Notes: generated by a model from the letters alone, not told the origin. A stretch of DNA of 64,000 nt from Marsupella aquatica (GCA_973895155.1 OZ316895.1:19902001-19966000), one strand, 5' to 3'; shown: positions 23,101 to 36,519, counted from the first letter of the stretch. Program-made: numbers and translations.

Positions 23101-23109
23101 TCACAATTA

Positions 23110-24906
23110 GACCACATTAGCACACGCATTATAGATAGTGGGACAACCCACTCAATCCTGAGAGATAGAAACCTATTCCATGAAATCACCCCTTCTCAGA
23201 GGGCGATCACGACCATCAATGGTCAAAGCAATGTGGAAGAGGGGTATGGTCCAGCATCCCTCAAATTACCTCAAGGCACAATAATCAATATAATTAGCCT
23301 CTGCTATATTTGCCCCTAGGGCAACTCGAAACCTATTAAGTTTTAGAGATATCCGTGCAAATGGACTCCATGTCCAGACTGGTCATCGAGATAACTAGGA
23401 GGTCATGCATTTGGTTACCATTACACCTTCAGGTGCAATTATAAAGGAAACTCTCCTATCGTACTCATGTGGTTCTATCTCACCAACATTGAATGCTTGC
23501 ATAATAATGCCAATGTGCACAACTCAAACAAACTTTGGCATGAACGGCTAGGGCACCCTGGCCAAAGCATCCTGAAGAAAATCACTAAAAACTCAAAGGG
23601 CATACCGCAAAATATCCAACATATACCCACAAATTCGCCTTGTGCAGCTTGCTCCAGAGGAAAGCTAATAACAAGACCATCCACGTCAAAGCTGCCAACA
23701 CAAATACCGCAATTTCTATCCTTAATACAGGCAGATATATATGGACCAATTAACCCACCCAGTGGGCCATTTTGATATTTCATGGTCCTTATAGACGCAT
23801 CGACCAAATGGTCGAACGTAACTCTACTTTCCACGCGAAACCTAGCTATACCACGCATCTTAGCGCAAATCCTACGCATCAAAGCCCAATTCCCAGAGCA
23901 TCCCATAAAAACCCTGCGCATTGACAACGCAGACAAATTTACATCAAGCACTTTTGACAACCTTTGCACATCTCTAGGTATCGATGTGCAATACCCTGTA
24001 CCCCACGTCCATTTCCAAAATGGACTTGCAGAAGCGATTAAGCGCTTGCAACTGATCTCCCGGCCCTTACTCATGCAATCCAAGCTGCCAGTAACAGCAT
24101 GGGGACACGCGATACTGCACGCTAACAGCTTAATCCAATATTGCCCATCAGCATTCAACACTTTTAGCCCATACCAACTAAGCATTGGCAAACCGCTAGA
24201 ACTATCTCACCTTCGATCATTTGGATGTCAGGTTATGGTACTCATAACCCCACCCAAACAAACAAAGATGGGACCACAAAGACAACTGGGTATATACGTC
24301 GGATTTGACTCACCGTCGATAATCCGTTACTTAGAACCTACCACAAGCAATACCTTTAAAGCGGGATTCTCAGACTATCATTTTGACAAAAAATCATTCC
24401 CTACACTACATCAATCTGATAGTCATCCAATCCCACAATTAGAATGGGAAAGAACTTCACCATTATGGGAAGACATCAGAACAAATCAGGGGGAGAAAGA
24501 AGTCCAACGCATATTGCAACTACATAAGATAGTTGAAGAATTGCCCGATTCCTTTGTCGACGCGACAAAGGTTACACGCTTGCACATACCCGCCGCTAAC
24601 GCACCAGCACGCATAACCACAACAGCTGAAGCAATAACAACCCCGACAACAACACAACCACCTCGACAAAAACGAGGCCGACCACCTGGTGCTAAAGATA
24701 AGCAGCCATGTAGACGCCATTCAGCCTCGCCCACACCATCCATTGATCCAACTGCCAATATCAATGAAGAAATAGCTATACACTACAACCACATTGGAGA
24801 GATGTGGAACAGACAACTTATCCTACCTGATGAAAACTTTGCTTTAATGGTAGAAACTAGTGTTACCAACGACACCCCAGAGCCAATTTCTATTCTAGAC
24901 TGTTAG
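23110..24906 (+). pseudogene. Copia 1 protease and integrase, broken
   Basis: An aspartic protease motif (IIDSGTTHSI) lies at about 23128-23157. Then come a stop-interrupted linker and the GAG-pre-integrase zinc region (LWHERLGHPGQ at about 23538, CAACSRGK at about 23642). The integrase core spans 23782-24450: D of IDAST, D of LRIDNA and E of HFQNGLAE are visible, the last in place of the usual QQNGVAER form. A chromodomain-less basic tail (RQKRGRPPGAKDK) and an acidic end close the long frame at 24906 with TAG. An in-frame TGA at 23773-23775 separates the zinc part from the core. It would normally be processed from a Pol polyprotein in cytoplasmic virus-like particles. Confidence 0.85.
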
Positions 24907-27290
24907 AATAGACCAAATTGGCACCAGTGGCAGACTGCAATTAATGCAGAACTAGACTCACTTATGAGTCGTAAAACTTTTGGCCAAGCAGAGTTAGCGC
25001 CACCAGGCACAACACCAATAGGCTACAAGTGGACCTTTGTTTGAAAACGTAATGACAAAGGCCAAGTAGTGAGATACAAAGCTCGCTTAGTAGGAAAAGG
25101 GTTTACACCCTTGGGCCCCCAGCCTTTGTAAACTAAAGAGGTATACGTGCGTACACCCCCCTCCCTAGTACCCCTTATTATTTTTGGAAGCCTATAAAAA
25201 TTTCTCTTGTTATTCTTAAAAACTTAATTTTGGAGAATAAATCTGCCCCTTTGAGATATTATAATTTCACATTTTACACCATTTATGAAAGCCTTGAAAA
25301 GTTATAAATTTATCATGTGCAAACGGTTCTAAAACTGATGGGAGTGTTTTAGAAGGGTTTTGGGTACATACATTTTTGTGTTCGTGACCCTTTAACCCCA
25401 AACTTCAACTTTGGGGCATTTTTGAACCACATGGCAGGGTAGTCAGGGTTCAAAAGCTCCAAAGTCCTAAACTACTCTGAATCATAGATGTTGCAAGCAT
25501 AATTATATGTCATATACACATGTTCCAATAAAGGGTGACCACAAGGACCAATCCTATTGTGACGCGTGTCACATCCATATTACATCACCTCTTGAAGCAT
25601 ATTAACTTGGGTGACATTTATATAAGCCTATATTAGTTAGAAAAGGTTCTTTGAATAAAACCATCCCTTGATATTTCTAAGCCAATTATAAAAATTAATC
25701 TCAAATCAGATTTTTTGCACCCTTCATCCGTTCGCACGTCCAACCCATTATTAATAATGCTGAGGGCCCAGGGGTTTACACAACAGCCAGGCATCCATTA
25801 CAATGAAACTTACTCACCAGTAATGGATACAATCACTTTTAGATACTTAATCTCATTTTCCATCTTTCATAAACTAAAGATGAGACAAATGGATGTTGCC
25901 ACAACATATCTATATGGGACACTCGACACAAAAAATTATATACGCGTACCACCAGAATTAGAAAAATGGCGCAATGAGTTAGCTCAAGGAGCTAAATCAC
26001 ATATCCCATATTTACATAAAATAATCTCAGACTCTTTTGAGCAACCTAATGTGTCATCTACACATAATACGTCTGACACCCCTGTGTCAACCGTATGGCC
26101 TACTTGCGGTGGACTAGCTATCCGTGTGTTGAAGACATTATATGGCTTGAAACAAAGTGGCAGAGTATGGTACCAACGTTTTACTGACGAAATGATAGCT
26201 ATGGGATTCTCCCATGATGATTTGGCACCTTGTTTATTCATTAAACATGTTGATGATGAATTCGTCATCGTCGCCATTTACGTTGATGATCTAAATATTT
26301 TTGGTACTCCAACTATTACCGAGGATACCATAACAACACTCAAAACCATATTTGAGATTAAAGACCTCGGAACCACCAAATTTTGTATTGGTCTACAACT
26401 TGAGCTACTGCCTACTGGCATCCTACTGCATCAAACTACTTATACTGAGAAAATTCTCAAGCAGTTTAACATGCATCTAGCTCATCCCCTTACATCTCCG
26501 ATGGTAGTACGTTCTTTAGAAAACAGTACAAACACCTTTAGAAAATGCGAAGAAGGTGAACTAGTCTTAGGTCCTAAGACCCCATATCTTTCAGCCATAG
26601 GTGCACTAATGTACCTAGCAAACCAGACAAGACCCAATATTTCCTTTGCAGTAAACCTTCTTGCACGCCATAGCGCTAAACCCACTGCAAGACACTGGAA
26701 TGGTGTTAAACATGTTTTTGGCTATCTCCGTGGTCACACTGACACCGGACTAATTTTCCCATTCAACGTACCCCATGACTTAGTTGGATATGCGGACGCT
26801 GGTTATCTTCCTGATACAGACACCGCTAAATCCCAGACTGGTTACGTCTTCACAATAGGAGGCACAGCTTTTTCATGGAAAAGTGTCAAACAAACCTTAA
26901 CTGCCACATCCTCTAACCACTCGGAGATACTAGCATTACACGAAACCAGTTGCGAAGCCATATATATGGCTTTGCTCACTCATCAGTCACATCCAAACCA
27001 AATGCAGATTCAAACCACTAACAAAACCTACTAACATATATGAAGACAATGCAGCTTGCATCCAACAGATCCCACAAGGATTCATCAAAGGTGATCGCAT
27101 CAAGCACATCGCACCGAAGTTCTTCTACACCCACGAGCTACACGGCAAAGAGATCAACATACTGCAGATATCAAGTGCCAACAACTACGCAGATCTCTTC
27201 ACCAAATCATTGACACCAGCTGTTCATCACCGACATTGCCGTGCAATTGGACTTTGGAGCCTGCAACGACTACAATCTGAGACATGATAC
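24907..27290 (+). pseudogene. Copia 1 reverse transcriptase and RNase H, interrupted
   Basis: RT begins after the TAG at 24904 (WQTAINAELDSLMSRKTF). It has an early in-frame TGA at 25042 and is split by the insertion at 25108-25771. It resumes at 25781 and stays open to 27034. YVDDLNIFG (catalytic YVDD, about 26280) and LYGLKQSGRVWYQRF are intact. RNase H follows, with a frameshift near 27025, and continues IYEDNAACIQQ ... NYADLFTKSLT to about 27285. Catalytic residues look conserved, but the polyprotein cannot be read through, so this copy is non-autonomous. Confidence 0.85.
25108..25771. mobile_element. 664-bp DNA element nested in Copia 1 RT, 9-bp target duplication
   Basis: GGGTTTACA occurs at 25099-25107 and again at 25772-25780. 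Removing one copy and the sequence between restores the RT reading (VGKGFTQQPGIHYNE). The ends are inverted and imperfect: CTTGGGCCCCCAGC on the left, and the complement of GCTGAGGGCCCAG on the right. A 9-bp duplication is typical of Mutator-like elements. The interior is AT-rich and non-coding, so this would be a non-autonomous (MITE-like) member. Confidence 0.85.
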
Positions 27291-27611
27291 ACATTTTGAT
27301 ACTGCTACTACTGCTACGACTGTCTTCAGATGACGACTTACTGGAATCAACTATTATTATAGTTTATCACTACTTACACACCTTAGACAAGGAGGACTAG
27401 ATGGACTGTACTCTTTTTCCTTTAGAACCATATTTTTTTTTTCTCTACACCATTTATAGAGTTGTTTTTATCATAGAGTTGCTAAAGGTTTTAACGAGGC
27501 AGTCCACCTCACTTGTACACATATCATGTGCATTATATAAACATGATATCCTAGACCTAGATACATAGGGTTAGTTGTCTACATAGCTATCACTATATAG
27601 CCAAGGGGGAG

Positions 27612-27749
27612 TATTATAACCCCATAGTCTAGTTAGGCTTGACCCTGGTTAAGTCACCCTAACCAGGGATGTACCTCATATCCCCATATATATAGTTACC
27701 GGCAGGAATACCAACTGCCGAGTCATTCATTCCTCATTCTCTTCCAACA
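27612..27749 (+). repeat. 3' LTR of Copia 1
   Basis: 138 bp, identical to the 5' LTR except G for A in CCAACTGCC(A/G)AGTC. Preceded by polypurine tract AAGGGGGAG and followed by GAGTG. Confidence 0.95.
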
Positions 27750-27754
27750 GAGTG

Positions 27755-29607
27755 TTCATTTTGGAACATGCTTCAATTTTTTTTGTCTTGTATTGATGTA
27801 GTCAAGATCATACTCCTGTCTATATTGTAGTGCTCATGAATTAGTGATAGTTTGATAATGGACCTTTTGGACTAGAAACCTACTAAGCAAAGTAATACTA
27901 CATTGGAGCCATGGCAGAATGGAATTTTGTGTAGGGGTTATCTTAAAGTTCTTATACTCTGAGATGATCAAATAGACATTAGATGAGGGCATGATGGATT
28001 AATGTCCGGGCAGGGTTTCTACGCCCTTGTTTCAAAAACATAAACGTACTCATTAGATGGCCAGGGTTGAGCCAGCAACCCAAGAAGCATAGTGTTGGAC
28101 TTTATAAATTGCTTAATGATGGATGGCGAGCAAAGGTGGGGGCCGGGCATGAGAGAAGTGACATAATGGCAAGGGTTGACACATTTTTTCTTTCCTTTTT
28201 CTCCCATTCCCCTTCCCACAGACGGGCATTGGGCCGGGAGACAGTAGGTCATGCAGTGCGCAAGCCCTACCAGTAATCACACATCAAAATGTGATAATAT
28301 ATGCTGTATCACTCATTGATTTAAAGAAAATAACAAAGTTTATCGTGGTATGGAGGGATGTTGTACACTGTATCTTATTATAAAAACACAAACTAAATAT
28401 ACTATTAAGGGCCTAGGCCTAGATTGAAGACTCTAGATCATAACCCAAAAGTGATCATGAGTCTCAATATATATATATATATATTTTTAAAAGGATATTG
28501 GTTCCAAATAAAGACAAAACTGAAATGAAGGTGAACAAAAACAAGGATATGGCAAAGATTTAAAAAAATAAATTATTTTCACTTTATTCCCTGTGAAACC
28601 CACTGATGGGAGAACACACAGGCCACAAAGGGCAAAACAGCATCCGGAGGATGAAAAAAGGCTCAAAGAGACCACAAAGGAAATGCAAGGAGGGACAGGG
28701 CGCCAAAAATCTGTCCCAGCACCACAACCCTATCAAGCTGTATGCAAAGTAGCACAGGAAATCCATTCCCTACCCCTCAAACTAAGCAAACCTGAACAAA
28801 GAAAAGACAAGCAGAGTAACAAGTCCCAGGTGAGATGAGAACATTAGAGTCCGTCCACATGGTCTGAGAACCCGGTGGCATAGAGCAAAGAATCGTCGTA
28901 GGTAAGCGGTGCTCAGTAGCATCAAGCACAAATGTGGAGCCTCTAACTCAACCAGCCAAAGGAAGCAACCTAAACAGAACCAACAAGCTCAGGAGAGCAA
29001 GAGAGGCCAGGGACCAAGCCGAAGCAGAAGAGCACGTTCAGCAAGGATATGGGAAACATTAACTGAAATAACATAGAAATATTATTATTCAAGATTGTTT
29101 TTCTTCAAATCTATTTATATTCAACGAACGTGCTAATATGTCATATTTTGATGTGCAATTAAAGGCGGGCAAGGGGAGGCACGTGGGCAGGCTTGCGGAG
29201 GGCTCTAGGGGGCAATCCAATGACAATCGGTCCATCATAACCACTACCAGTATTGTTTCAACTCACAACTCAATTGGTAAAAAGACACAAATGAATCTTG
29301 GGGCGATCGCATATTATATCCGCCAGACTAGACTAGAAGAAAGATAGATAGATTTGTGGCATTAGGTTAGGCACAGAGTACTTCAGCTACTGTGTGCACA
29401 AAACTCGTTGGAAGACTTTTTCCGCCTCCTTCCATGATTATGTTAGGGATTGGATTGAATTTGATTTGTGCAGCCCCTGACGTCGGCAGCAGTTTTAGAG
29501 TAGCATCAGCGGCCGTAGGTGTAGGTGTAGCGAATGCAAATCTCGGTACTCGCTCCACCACTGCCGGAAACTCAGAACAATTCGACAAATGTTGTCAATT
29601 CTCAACT
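27755..29607. other. Intergenic between Copia 1 and WDR55
   Basis: No gene recognised. The block CACATCAAAATGTGATAA near 28279 also occurs near 52604, pointing to a small dispersed repeat. An (AT)n run lies at about 28468-28485. The final 250 bp are the likely WDR55 promoter and 5' leader. Confidence 0.4.
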
Positions 29608-29621
29608 AGGGTTTAGGGTTT
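29608..29621 (+). promoter_or_regulatory. Telo-box (AGGGTTTAGGGTTT) upstream of WDR55
   Basis: The plant telo-box core AAACCCTAA, in inverse orientation and doubled, lies 37 bp before the ATG. It is known from promoters and leaders of plant ribosomal-protein and ribosome-biogenesis genes. Function here is inferred. Confidence 0.6.
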
Positions 29622-29657
29622 ATCGTCGAGGGCGATCATCCTTTTCTGTAGGGAAAA

Positions 29658-32600
29658 ATGGGCGAAGAGGGTGCTTCGGAGTTGCATCTAGGAGCACAAC
29701 CGTTTGATCTCGCGTTTCACCCGTCTTCTCAACTTGTGGCTGTTGGCCTCATAACGGGGAAACTCTTAGTGTAAGTTTATTTTCTCGTGCTCGATTTGAT
29801 TCGTTTCTAAAACCGAATCGAATCGTTTAGAGGCACGTTGTCTTACGGAACGCGAGGGGCACGAGTCTCTTCCATCACTTGTTCGGATTTGGCTTTTTAT
29901 GGTTTTCTGACTAACCTGTCGTCTGTGCAGATACAATTATGGCGCTGAAGCCGAACCACAAAAGTAAGTCAGCTCATTGGAACGCTCCATTGTGATTTGA
30001 TGATATAATTTGTATGAGGTGGGTTCCGTAAATCGCTTTACAGATAGTTTGTTTCTATTGAATCTTCCAGTAAACTGAGTCTGCTGGATTTCTTCCATGT
30101 GCTGTGTTGCAGGCTGTGGGATGTAAGTGCTCATACTGAGTCATGTAGAGGGGTTCGTTTCATTGAAGGCGGAAGATGTAGGTACTTCTGGACATAGTAA
30201 TTTTTAAATTATTTCAAAATTAGGGAACTGTGGGATCTTCTTTCTCTCCCTTTCAGTGTGTATCTCTTCTTGTTATGTCCGTCCTAAGACTTGTAGTTGT
30301 GCATGGGTTCTCTGAGTCGGGAAGTGCCACTACTTGTTGTGACTTGATTGTATCTTCTTCTTTTTGTGTTCCAGATGTGCTTACCGGCTCAGCTGATCAC
30401 TCAATCTTGGCAACTGATTCTGAAACTGGGCAACCAGTTGCTCGTCTTCAAGATGCCCACGCGTATGTCCATTTGCTTCATGAGATGCCTTGTGATGTTC
30501 GTATGTAAATTTGATCTAGTGTAGCAATGAATGCGTGATAAAAGAGGGCATGTATATCGTAGTCTGTTTTCTTGCCCGTCATCCTGGCTACTTCAAATTT
30601 CTGATGTCTACAAGAAGTTCGCGGTGGTGCAACGATACATCAACTCAGTGTTTGAAACGGAGAATTTGTTGTAGGCCAACATTATGAAAGTAACACAAGG
30701 TTCATTAGTATCTATTTGAGAGGAAGTGTCAGGAGCTGCTGCATCACGGGTGTACCTGTGCAAACTGTTTATTTTCTAGAGTAAAGCAATTGTGAAGCTG
30801 AATGAGGATGAGCCTTTTCTATTTGGACGAATCTTCTGAGGTTTGGCAAGCACAGCTGACAAGAGTGATGGAAGACGTGGGCACTGTAAAGAAGAAGGCT
30901 TCATGATTATAGTGGAGAAGAGCAATGACTGTTTGTCTTTCTCAACAATATAACCTCGCATAATTGCAGGTCGCCAATTAATCGAGTGGTTAATGCGACA
31001 GACAATACTGTAGCAACTGGAGATGACGATGGCACAATCAAGGTCTTGACTTCACTACCGTTGTGTTAGTATAACACTTTCAGATATCCACCGAGCTCGC
31101 TGGGCTGTATTTCTTGGGATTTAGTTGGGGGGGATATTTAAATAGTGCCTCTGTTGTAGCTGAAGTTAGTGTAGAACGGAACTTTCCTCTTCCATGGACG
31201 ATGGCACAAATATCCTCAGCGTTACTATCGGGGGTTTGAAGTAGGCATTCAAAATTTGGGGGCAGATTTTTGCCATTTTCTGAAAACTAATCGAGTTGTT
31301 GTGTCTAATTGCAGATATGGGACACTCGGCAAAATACTTGCTGTGGCACTTTCCACACTCATGAAGACTTTGTAGCCGACATGGAATATGTACCCCAGAC
31401 CCATCAATTGCTTGCAGCCAGGTAAGTATTTGCACATGTTCCAGTAGTAGTCTGCAGTATTGGATTCTACTTGATTACGAATTTACACCTGAGAAAATTC
31501 ATATCCATCAATGCTTTAGGTAGATTTCTGAACATTGAAAGATAGAAGGATTGATCTCTGCAAGCTAAAGGCTCATATAGTCGTTTTACGAGGGATGAAG
31601 TATTTATCATATTTCATTGTAATTCATTCTGTTGCAGCGGTGATGGAACACTGTCTGTCTGTAATCTCAGGCGAAACAAGGTTATGTTCTTTACCTGCTG
31701 AATTAGACGGCTTGTTTGTGAATTTTAAGGTGACAGTTTTGAACTTTGGCAGGCAAAGATTTGTTGGGAACTCTGCAGATACAATTGCCACATATGTTGA
31801 GCATCAGGGAACTACATCCATTGTTTTGTTTGAGCTCAATCGCTGCTTTGTTCTGAGACGTTTGAAATGCAGGTTGATGCTCAATCGCAATTTGCAGAGG
31901 ATGAACTGTTGTCTGTAGTACTTGTGAAGGTAATGCATTTAATATCTCAGATCCTATCCAACGAGCCAGTACCTGATTGACGTACCATACGCGGAGAGAG
32001 TGTTTGCCTTATGTTTACGGTTTAGGGTTAATTACACCACCAGAATACAATTGTGACAGGCATGCACCTGTATCCTCGTATTTGTTGTTAAAACCAATCT
32101 ACTGTTTTAGAACAAAATAAGCGTTGATCATAGTGCATCATAGGTTGTACTGACATGTATTATACTGTTCTGTTCTAAACATGCAGAATGGGAGGAAAAT
32201 TATTTGTGGTTCTCAGGAGGGAGTACTACTTCTCTATTCATGGGGCCACTTTGCAGATTGTAGGTCCGAAATCTAGGACCCTGACTTCTACCTCTCAAAG
32301 CATGTAATTGAACCGAAAGATTTCTGTGTTGAATGGTTCTTTTTGCTTAGTAGGTATGAAAGTTTTAAGATATTTGAATTTGACAAGTCATTTGCATCAA
32401 ATGCAATTACCCTAACTAGAAATCATAATTTGTGGCAGTGATCGTTTTGTTGGTCATCCGAACTCCGTTGATGCCTTACTGAAGGTGGGTAGCCTTCGTA
32501 TCTTTTAACCCTCGACGTTAGCTTCTCTGCAAAATATTGCAGAAATTGTATCTAATATGCGTTCTTCTCTTCAGTATTACTGTCCCACAAGTTGAAAAAC

Positions 32601-34538
32601 ATTGTGGACCATGTTGGTCTAGGCGATCAACTGGAGGGTAGTGCTAGGGAATGATTGTGAGACACCTGATTGTTGGATTCTTTGAACCCGAGAAACTTGA
32701 ATCGATAGGAATTATTAATTTTTCTTGGGAGCCACACAACTGACTTGATCGAGCCTCTACAGCTGGATGAAGATACAATTATCACAGGATCAAGCGATGG
32801 AATCATTCGGTGAGAATCCGCCAGTGCACGATATTATAAATTTGTTGCAATCTTGCTTTAGAGTGGTCAGTACTCCCAGTTTGTGTCCCAAGCAAATATT
32901 ATATTCAAGAAATAGTGTAAGTAGTTGCACAATGGGTGGCTGCGTGTATTTTAACACTTTCATAGCGATGTGACTTGGAGGTATAACCAGTCTTCAATTT
33001 CCGATCATGTAAAGGAGCATGTAGAATTAAGGGGAGAATTGTACAGTAATTAGTTGCAGATGGGGAAGTTCCAATAGATTCCCACTGTGTACTGCACGTG
33101 AACGTTTGACGAATCCTCCGATGAATTGATTTAAATCCTTGATTCATTTGCAGGGTTGTATCTATACTTCCGAATAAGATGATCGGGGTCGTAGGCGAGC
33201 ATGCAGATTATCCAATTGAGCGATTAGGTCTGTTAAATCAGCTGTTGAGAGCCTCAACTATCAGCGAGAAATCCTTCCTTTGAACTCTCGGACTCATTTT
33301 GTCGAGACTAAATCTCATGCGCATGTACTTTTAGTTGAAAACTTAGCTCTTGATTAATTGAAAAAAAGGACTCCATCTGATTCATTCACGGGCAATTTTT
33401 CTACGATGTCCAGCTTTTTCGAGTGACAAGACCATGCTGGGGAGTGCCTCACACGATCACACTGTCAAGGTTTGCAGTTTCTCGCCATGAATTGACATTT
33501 GGGAAGACGTGATATAGAATTCAAGTGTGTAGTTGTTACTTTTCATTTGGAGCACTGGAATGCAAGCAGATAGAAATTGGGACCTGTCTTTGGAATTTCG
33601 CGTTGGATGTTCTGTTCATGTGTTTTATTTAACTTCTGGGCAGCATTTGTATACCTGAACTTCATATTCACCTTCGTGTCACTATTTGTCCTCTTGGAAT
33701 TCAATCTGCAGTTATCCTTCAGCTTCAACTGCTGGCAATGGCTTCAGTGTGGAGAGCTGCTTTTAAAGAATTTTCATACAGCAATGTTGCTTTGTGGAGT
33801 GTACAGTAAATTTGAATATCTCACTTCTAACTAGATCCATCTGTTGATTTTCCTGTTACAGCTTTGGGATGTCAAATACTTGTTAGAAGAGGATGACGAT
33901 ACAGTGGACGAAGCGAAGCATGAAGAGGTTGCAGGGAGCTCAAGCAGTAACGGAGACACCGCACCGGAAAACAGTAATGCAACTCCAGTTTCTATGATGG
34001 TCGATAGTGATGAAGATACGGACACAGAAAAGTCAGGTAAGATTCACCAAGACACTTTGATTGATTCGACATATTGTGCTCAGGGTTTTCGTTATCAGGA
34101 ATGAGGTTATAATATTTGCCTACAGTGACCTCATCGGAGCGAGGTTATATATTCGCCTTCAGTATAAATTTGATTAAGTAGTGATGCGAGAGTCTTGACC
34201 TGTTTGTCAGACACTTGAAGAATCGTTTTCTGTCAAAGTTGTGAGGTCCCATCTTCAGTAGCTTTCATGCGTTCGAGTTAGTGTCGTGCCCAGTTCTGAA
34301 ACCCAGCCTTTGTATTTAATTGGATAATTCAGTTTTTTGAGTGGCAAAGTAGTATACCTGCGGAAGCTGACACAGTTAGCAATATGAATAATGTACGCAA
34401 TGCACAGTCGGTTTGACTGTATCAATGCCCTGATTTTGGTGGTTTGTGTGGTGGGCAGGATCAAAGAAGAAGAAGAAGGGGAAGCAACCCGTAGGCAAAG
34501 GGAAAAAAAATTCCAACTTCTTCGAGGACCTGCTGTGA
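29658..34538 (+). CDS. WDR55: WD repeat-containing protein 55 homologue (WDR55), 15 exons
   Basis: A WD40 beta-propeller protein. In plants WDR55 is linked to DDB1-CUL4 ubiquitin ligase and development; animal and yeast relatives act in nucleolar pre-rRNA processing. Exons I derive: 29658-29770, 29931-29963, 30113-30177, 30375-30462, 30970-31042, 31315-31421, 31638-31680, 31873-31929, 32187-32263, 32439-32484, 32763-32809, 33154-33227, 33414-33469, 33862-34036, 34459-34538. They join to 1134 nt (377 residues), all GT-AG, no internal stop. Recognisable segments: FDLAFHPSSQLVAVGLI, VLTGSADHSILATD, ATGDDDGTIKIWDTRQ (WDxR, DDB1-binding type), SGDGTLSVCNLRR, HPNSVDALL, GSASHDHTVKLWDV. An acidic tail, a Lys-rich nuclear signal (KKKKGKQ) and the family C-terminus NFFEDLL follow. 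Several donors are weak after GT (31043, 32264, 33228, 33470). Length fits the family (about 350 residues). Confidence 0.95.
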
Positions 34539-36519
34539 GGGACACCTTTCTTTATAGTGGTAATCTTGAAAATAAAGCTAAGTTCTATCGGAAATGGAGT
34601 ATTGATCGCATGTCATGGAGACAAGTCTCACTGTCGAGCATGGTCTGCTTGACTGTCTCGTGTTGAACGCTTCCCTCCTACAGTAGGCTTTGTAAATCGT
34701 GCCTGAAAATTCTTAATAAGTTCAAGAGTCCACCCAGGTGGATTTGGAGAAACAATTGTGAGGAAGCAGCTCGGCTCTGCGTGACATCCCACCGGCAGAT
34801 CTTTCTCTGCAGAAAGAGGCTACGGTAGCTAATGTTAAGAGAGAGGGTTGTATGAAAAACCATTCAATTGGTCAGGGAGAATCCGAAGATTCTAAGGTTT
34901 TATTGCAGCACCTCGTTTCTCAAATTAGTTTCTCACTTCGAAAGGAATGACTGACAAAGATGAATGATAAAATATGACAAGAAGAAAGTGTAAATTACTG
35001 AAATCGTTCTAGCCTCGCCGTAGTTTAGGAAGTACAAGTAGAAGCTGATACAATAGGGGATAAATGATGAGAAACAGCCCTCGAACCTTACCTTCAGGAT
35101 GGCACCTCATAACGACGCTCCTGGTTCATAAAACAATACCTGGAACTGAATCCTGAAATGAAATTATTGAACTGCCCATGAGCTTCAGGAAACTTTCATG
35201 GACCACTTATGCTGCCTTCTAATGATTGGCAGTCTCCCTGTGTATGCGGTGTTCACTCATCAACATACCCTTCTACCTGTGATGAGGCCTTCTACGAGAT
35301 TCATAGTTCTAATCTGCATCATTCTTGCAAGAATTGTCGGTGGCTCTTCGGCTTGCACATGTACTCACTATTCAGCATTGAGTAGAGGCTGTTGGTGTAT
35401 ATAAATCCAAGTAAATATTTTCCTTTCACACAACTCACCGTGGATGTCTGTCCTGTTTGTTATATCATTCGAAATCTCTCTGGGCATTTACGTTTGACTT
35501 GTGTGAGCCGTACGCATTAGTAGAAGCTCTAAGAAAGACATTACCCTTGGACAACAATTACAAGCGATTACCCACTCAACATTAGTTCTGTATAGTACCC
35601 CTTAATGGATTTATTCGTGTTGCTGCAAAACACTTGGGGCTATTTACGTTTCCACCGTTGCACGAAGAATTGGAAGTTACAAAACTTAGCTCAAATAAGC
35701 TTTGGGCTATTCACTTTTCCACTGTGGCACAATAATTGGAAGTTAGAAAACTGAGCTCAAATAAGTTTGATGTCGGCCATCCACCCCCATATAGAGTAGT
35801 TTTCAAGAAACCTTTTCTATCTATATAAGATCTGCAAATGACATTTTTTTTCATCATGCATCCATTTAAACTTGAGCTTATTGGATCTTGAACGGTGCAA
35901 TCAACCCTAACATAAAGAATAGGACCGTGTATGCAAAAATGTATTCCTTTCAAGAAACTCCACCACATCTGCCTTGTTTCTACGGGAAAACATTAACTGG
36001 CTTTTGTCCTTGCCCAAAATCTTGGGGTTCTCACTATATGGAGCCACCCCCATTGGGTGCCACATTCTAAAGGCTCTACCTTACCTAAACTTTAACTTTA
36101 TGCCTTGCTTAAAAACAGGTTTTCCAGGTATGTCCTCGGGGGGTTGACTATCAAAAATCTTATGAATCATGTGCGATCCAAAATAGATATTTTTGATAGA
36201 AATTAACCAAGTTTTTAAAAAGCGTAGTAGGACAAAAGAATGTATTATAAACTCATGTTTATAGAATATTCTCTAATATATATACCTTTTATAAAGTAAA
36301 ATAGGTTATTAATATAAAAAATGGAGAATATTCTTGAGATATTTTCTTTATAAAATAGGTCTATTTATATTAGGTTAGGATCGCACGTGGTACCCCAAAA
36401 TATACACTTAATTAACCCCCCGAGGGTATGCCCTGCTTCTAGACCTAGTTGCCACCTTGGCAAATAAAAAGAAATGGCTGGTGAGAGCCAAGGGGTGATA
36501 GTAAAATGAGTTTTCCATG
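34539..36519. other. Intergenic after WDR55
   Basis: The start is presumably WDR55 3' UTR. No other gene recognised. Contains a 67-bp tandem duplication (listed separately). Confidence 0.4.
35636..35769 (+). repeat. 67-bp tandem duplication
   Basis: Two adjacent, diverged units (GGGCTATTtAC ... AATTGGAAGTTAcAAAACT ... AGCTCAAATAAG) with a 67-bp step. Confidence 0.85.

Larger units (their letters stand above)
21632..27749 (+). mobile_element. Copia LTR retrotransposon 1, full-length but coding-defective
   Basis: LTRs of 138 bp lie at 21632-21769 and 27612-27749 and differ at one visible position. GAGTG flanks both ends (21627-21631 and 27750-27754) as a 5-bp target duplication. A primer-binding-like CGTTATCAGCAC follows the 5' LTR. 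A polypurine tract (AAGGGGGAG) precedes the 3' LTR. Protease, integrase, reverse transcriptase and RNase H run in Copia order but contain stops and frameshifts. No gag zinc knuckle is visible. Without the nested insertion at 25108-25771 the element would be about 5.45 kb. Confidence 0.95.
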
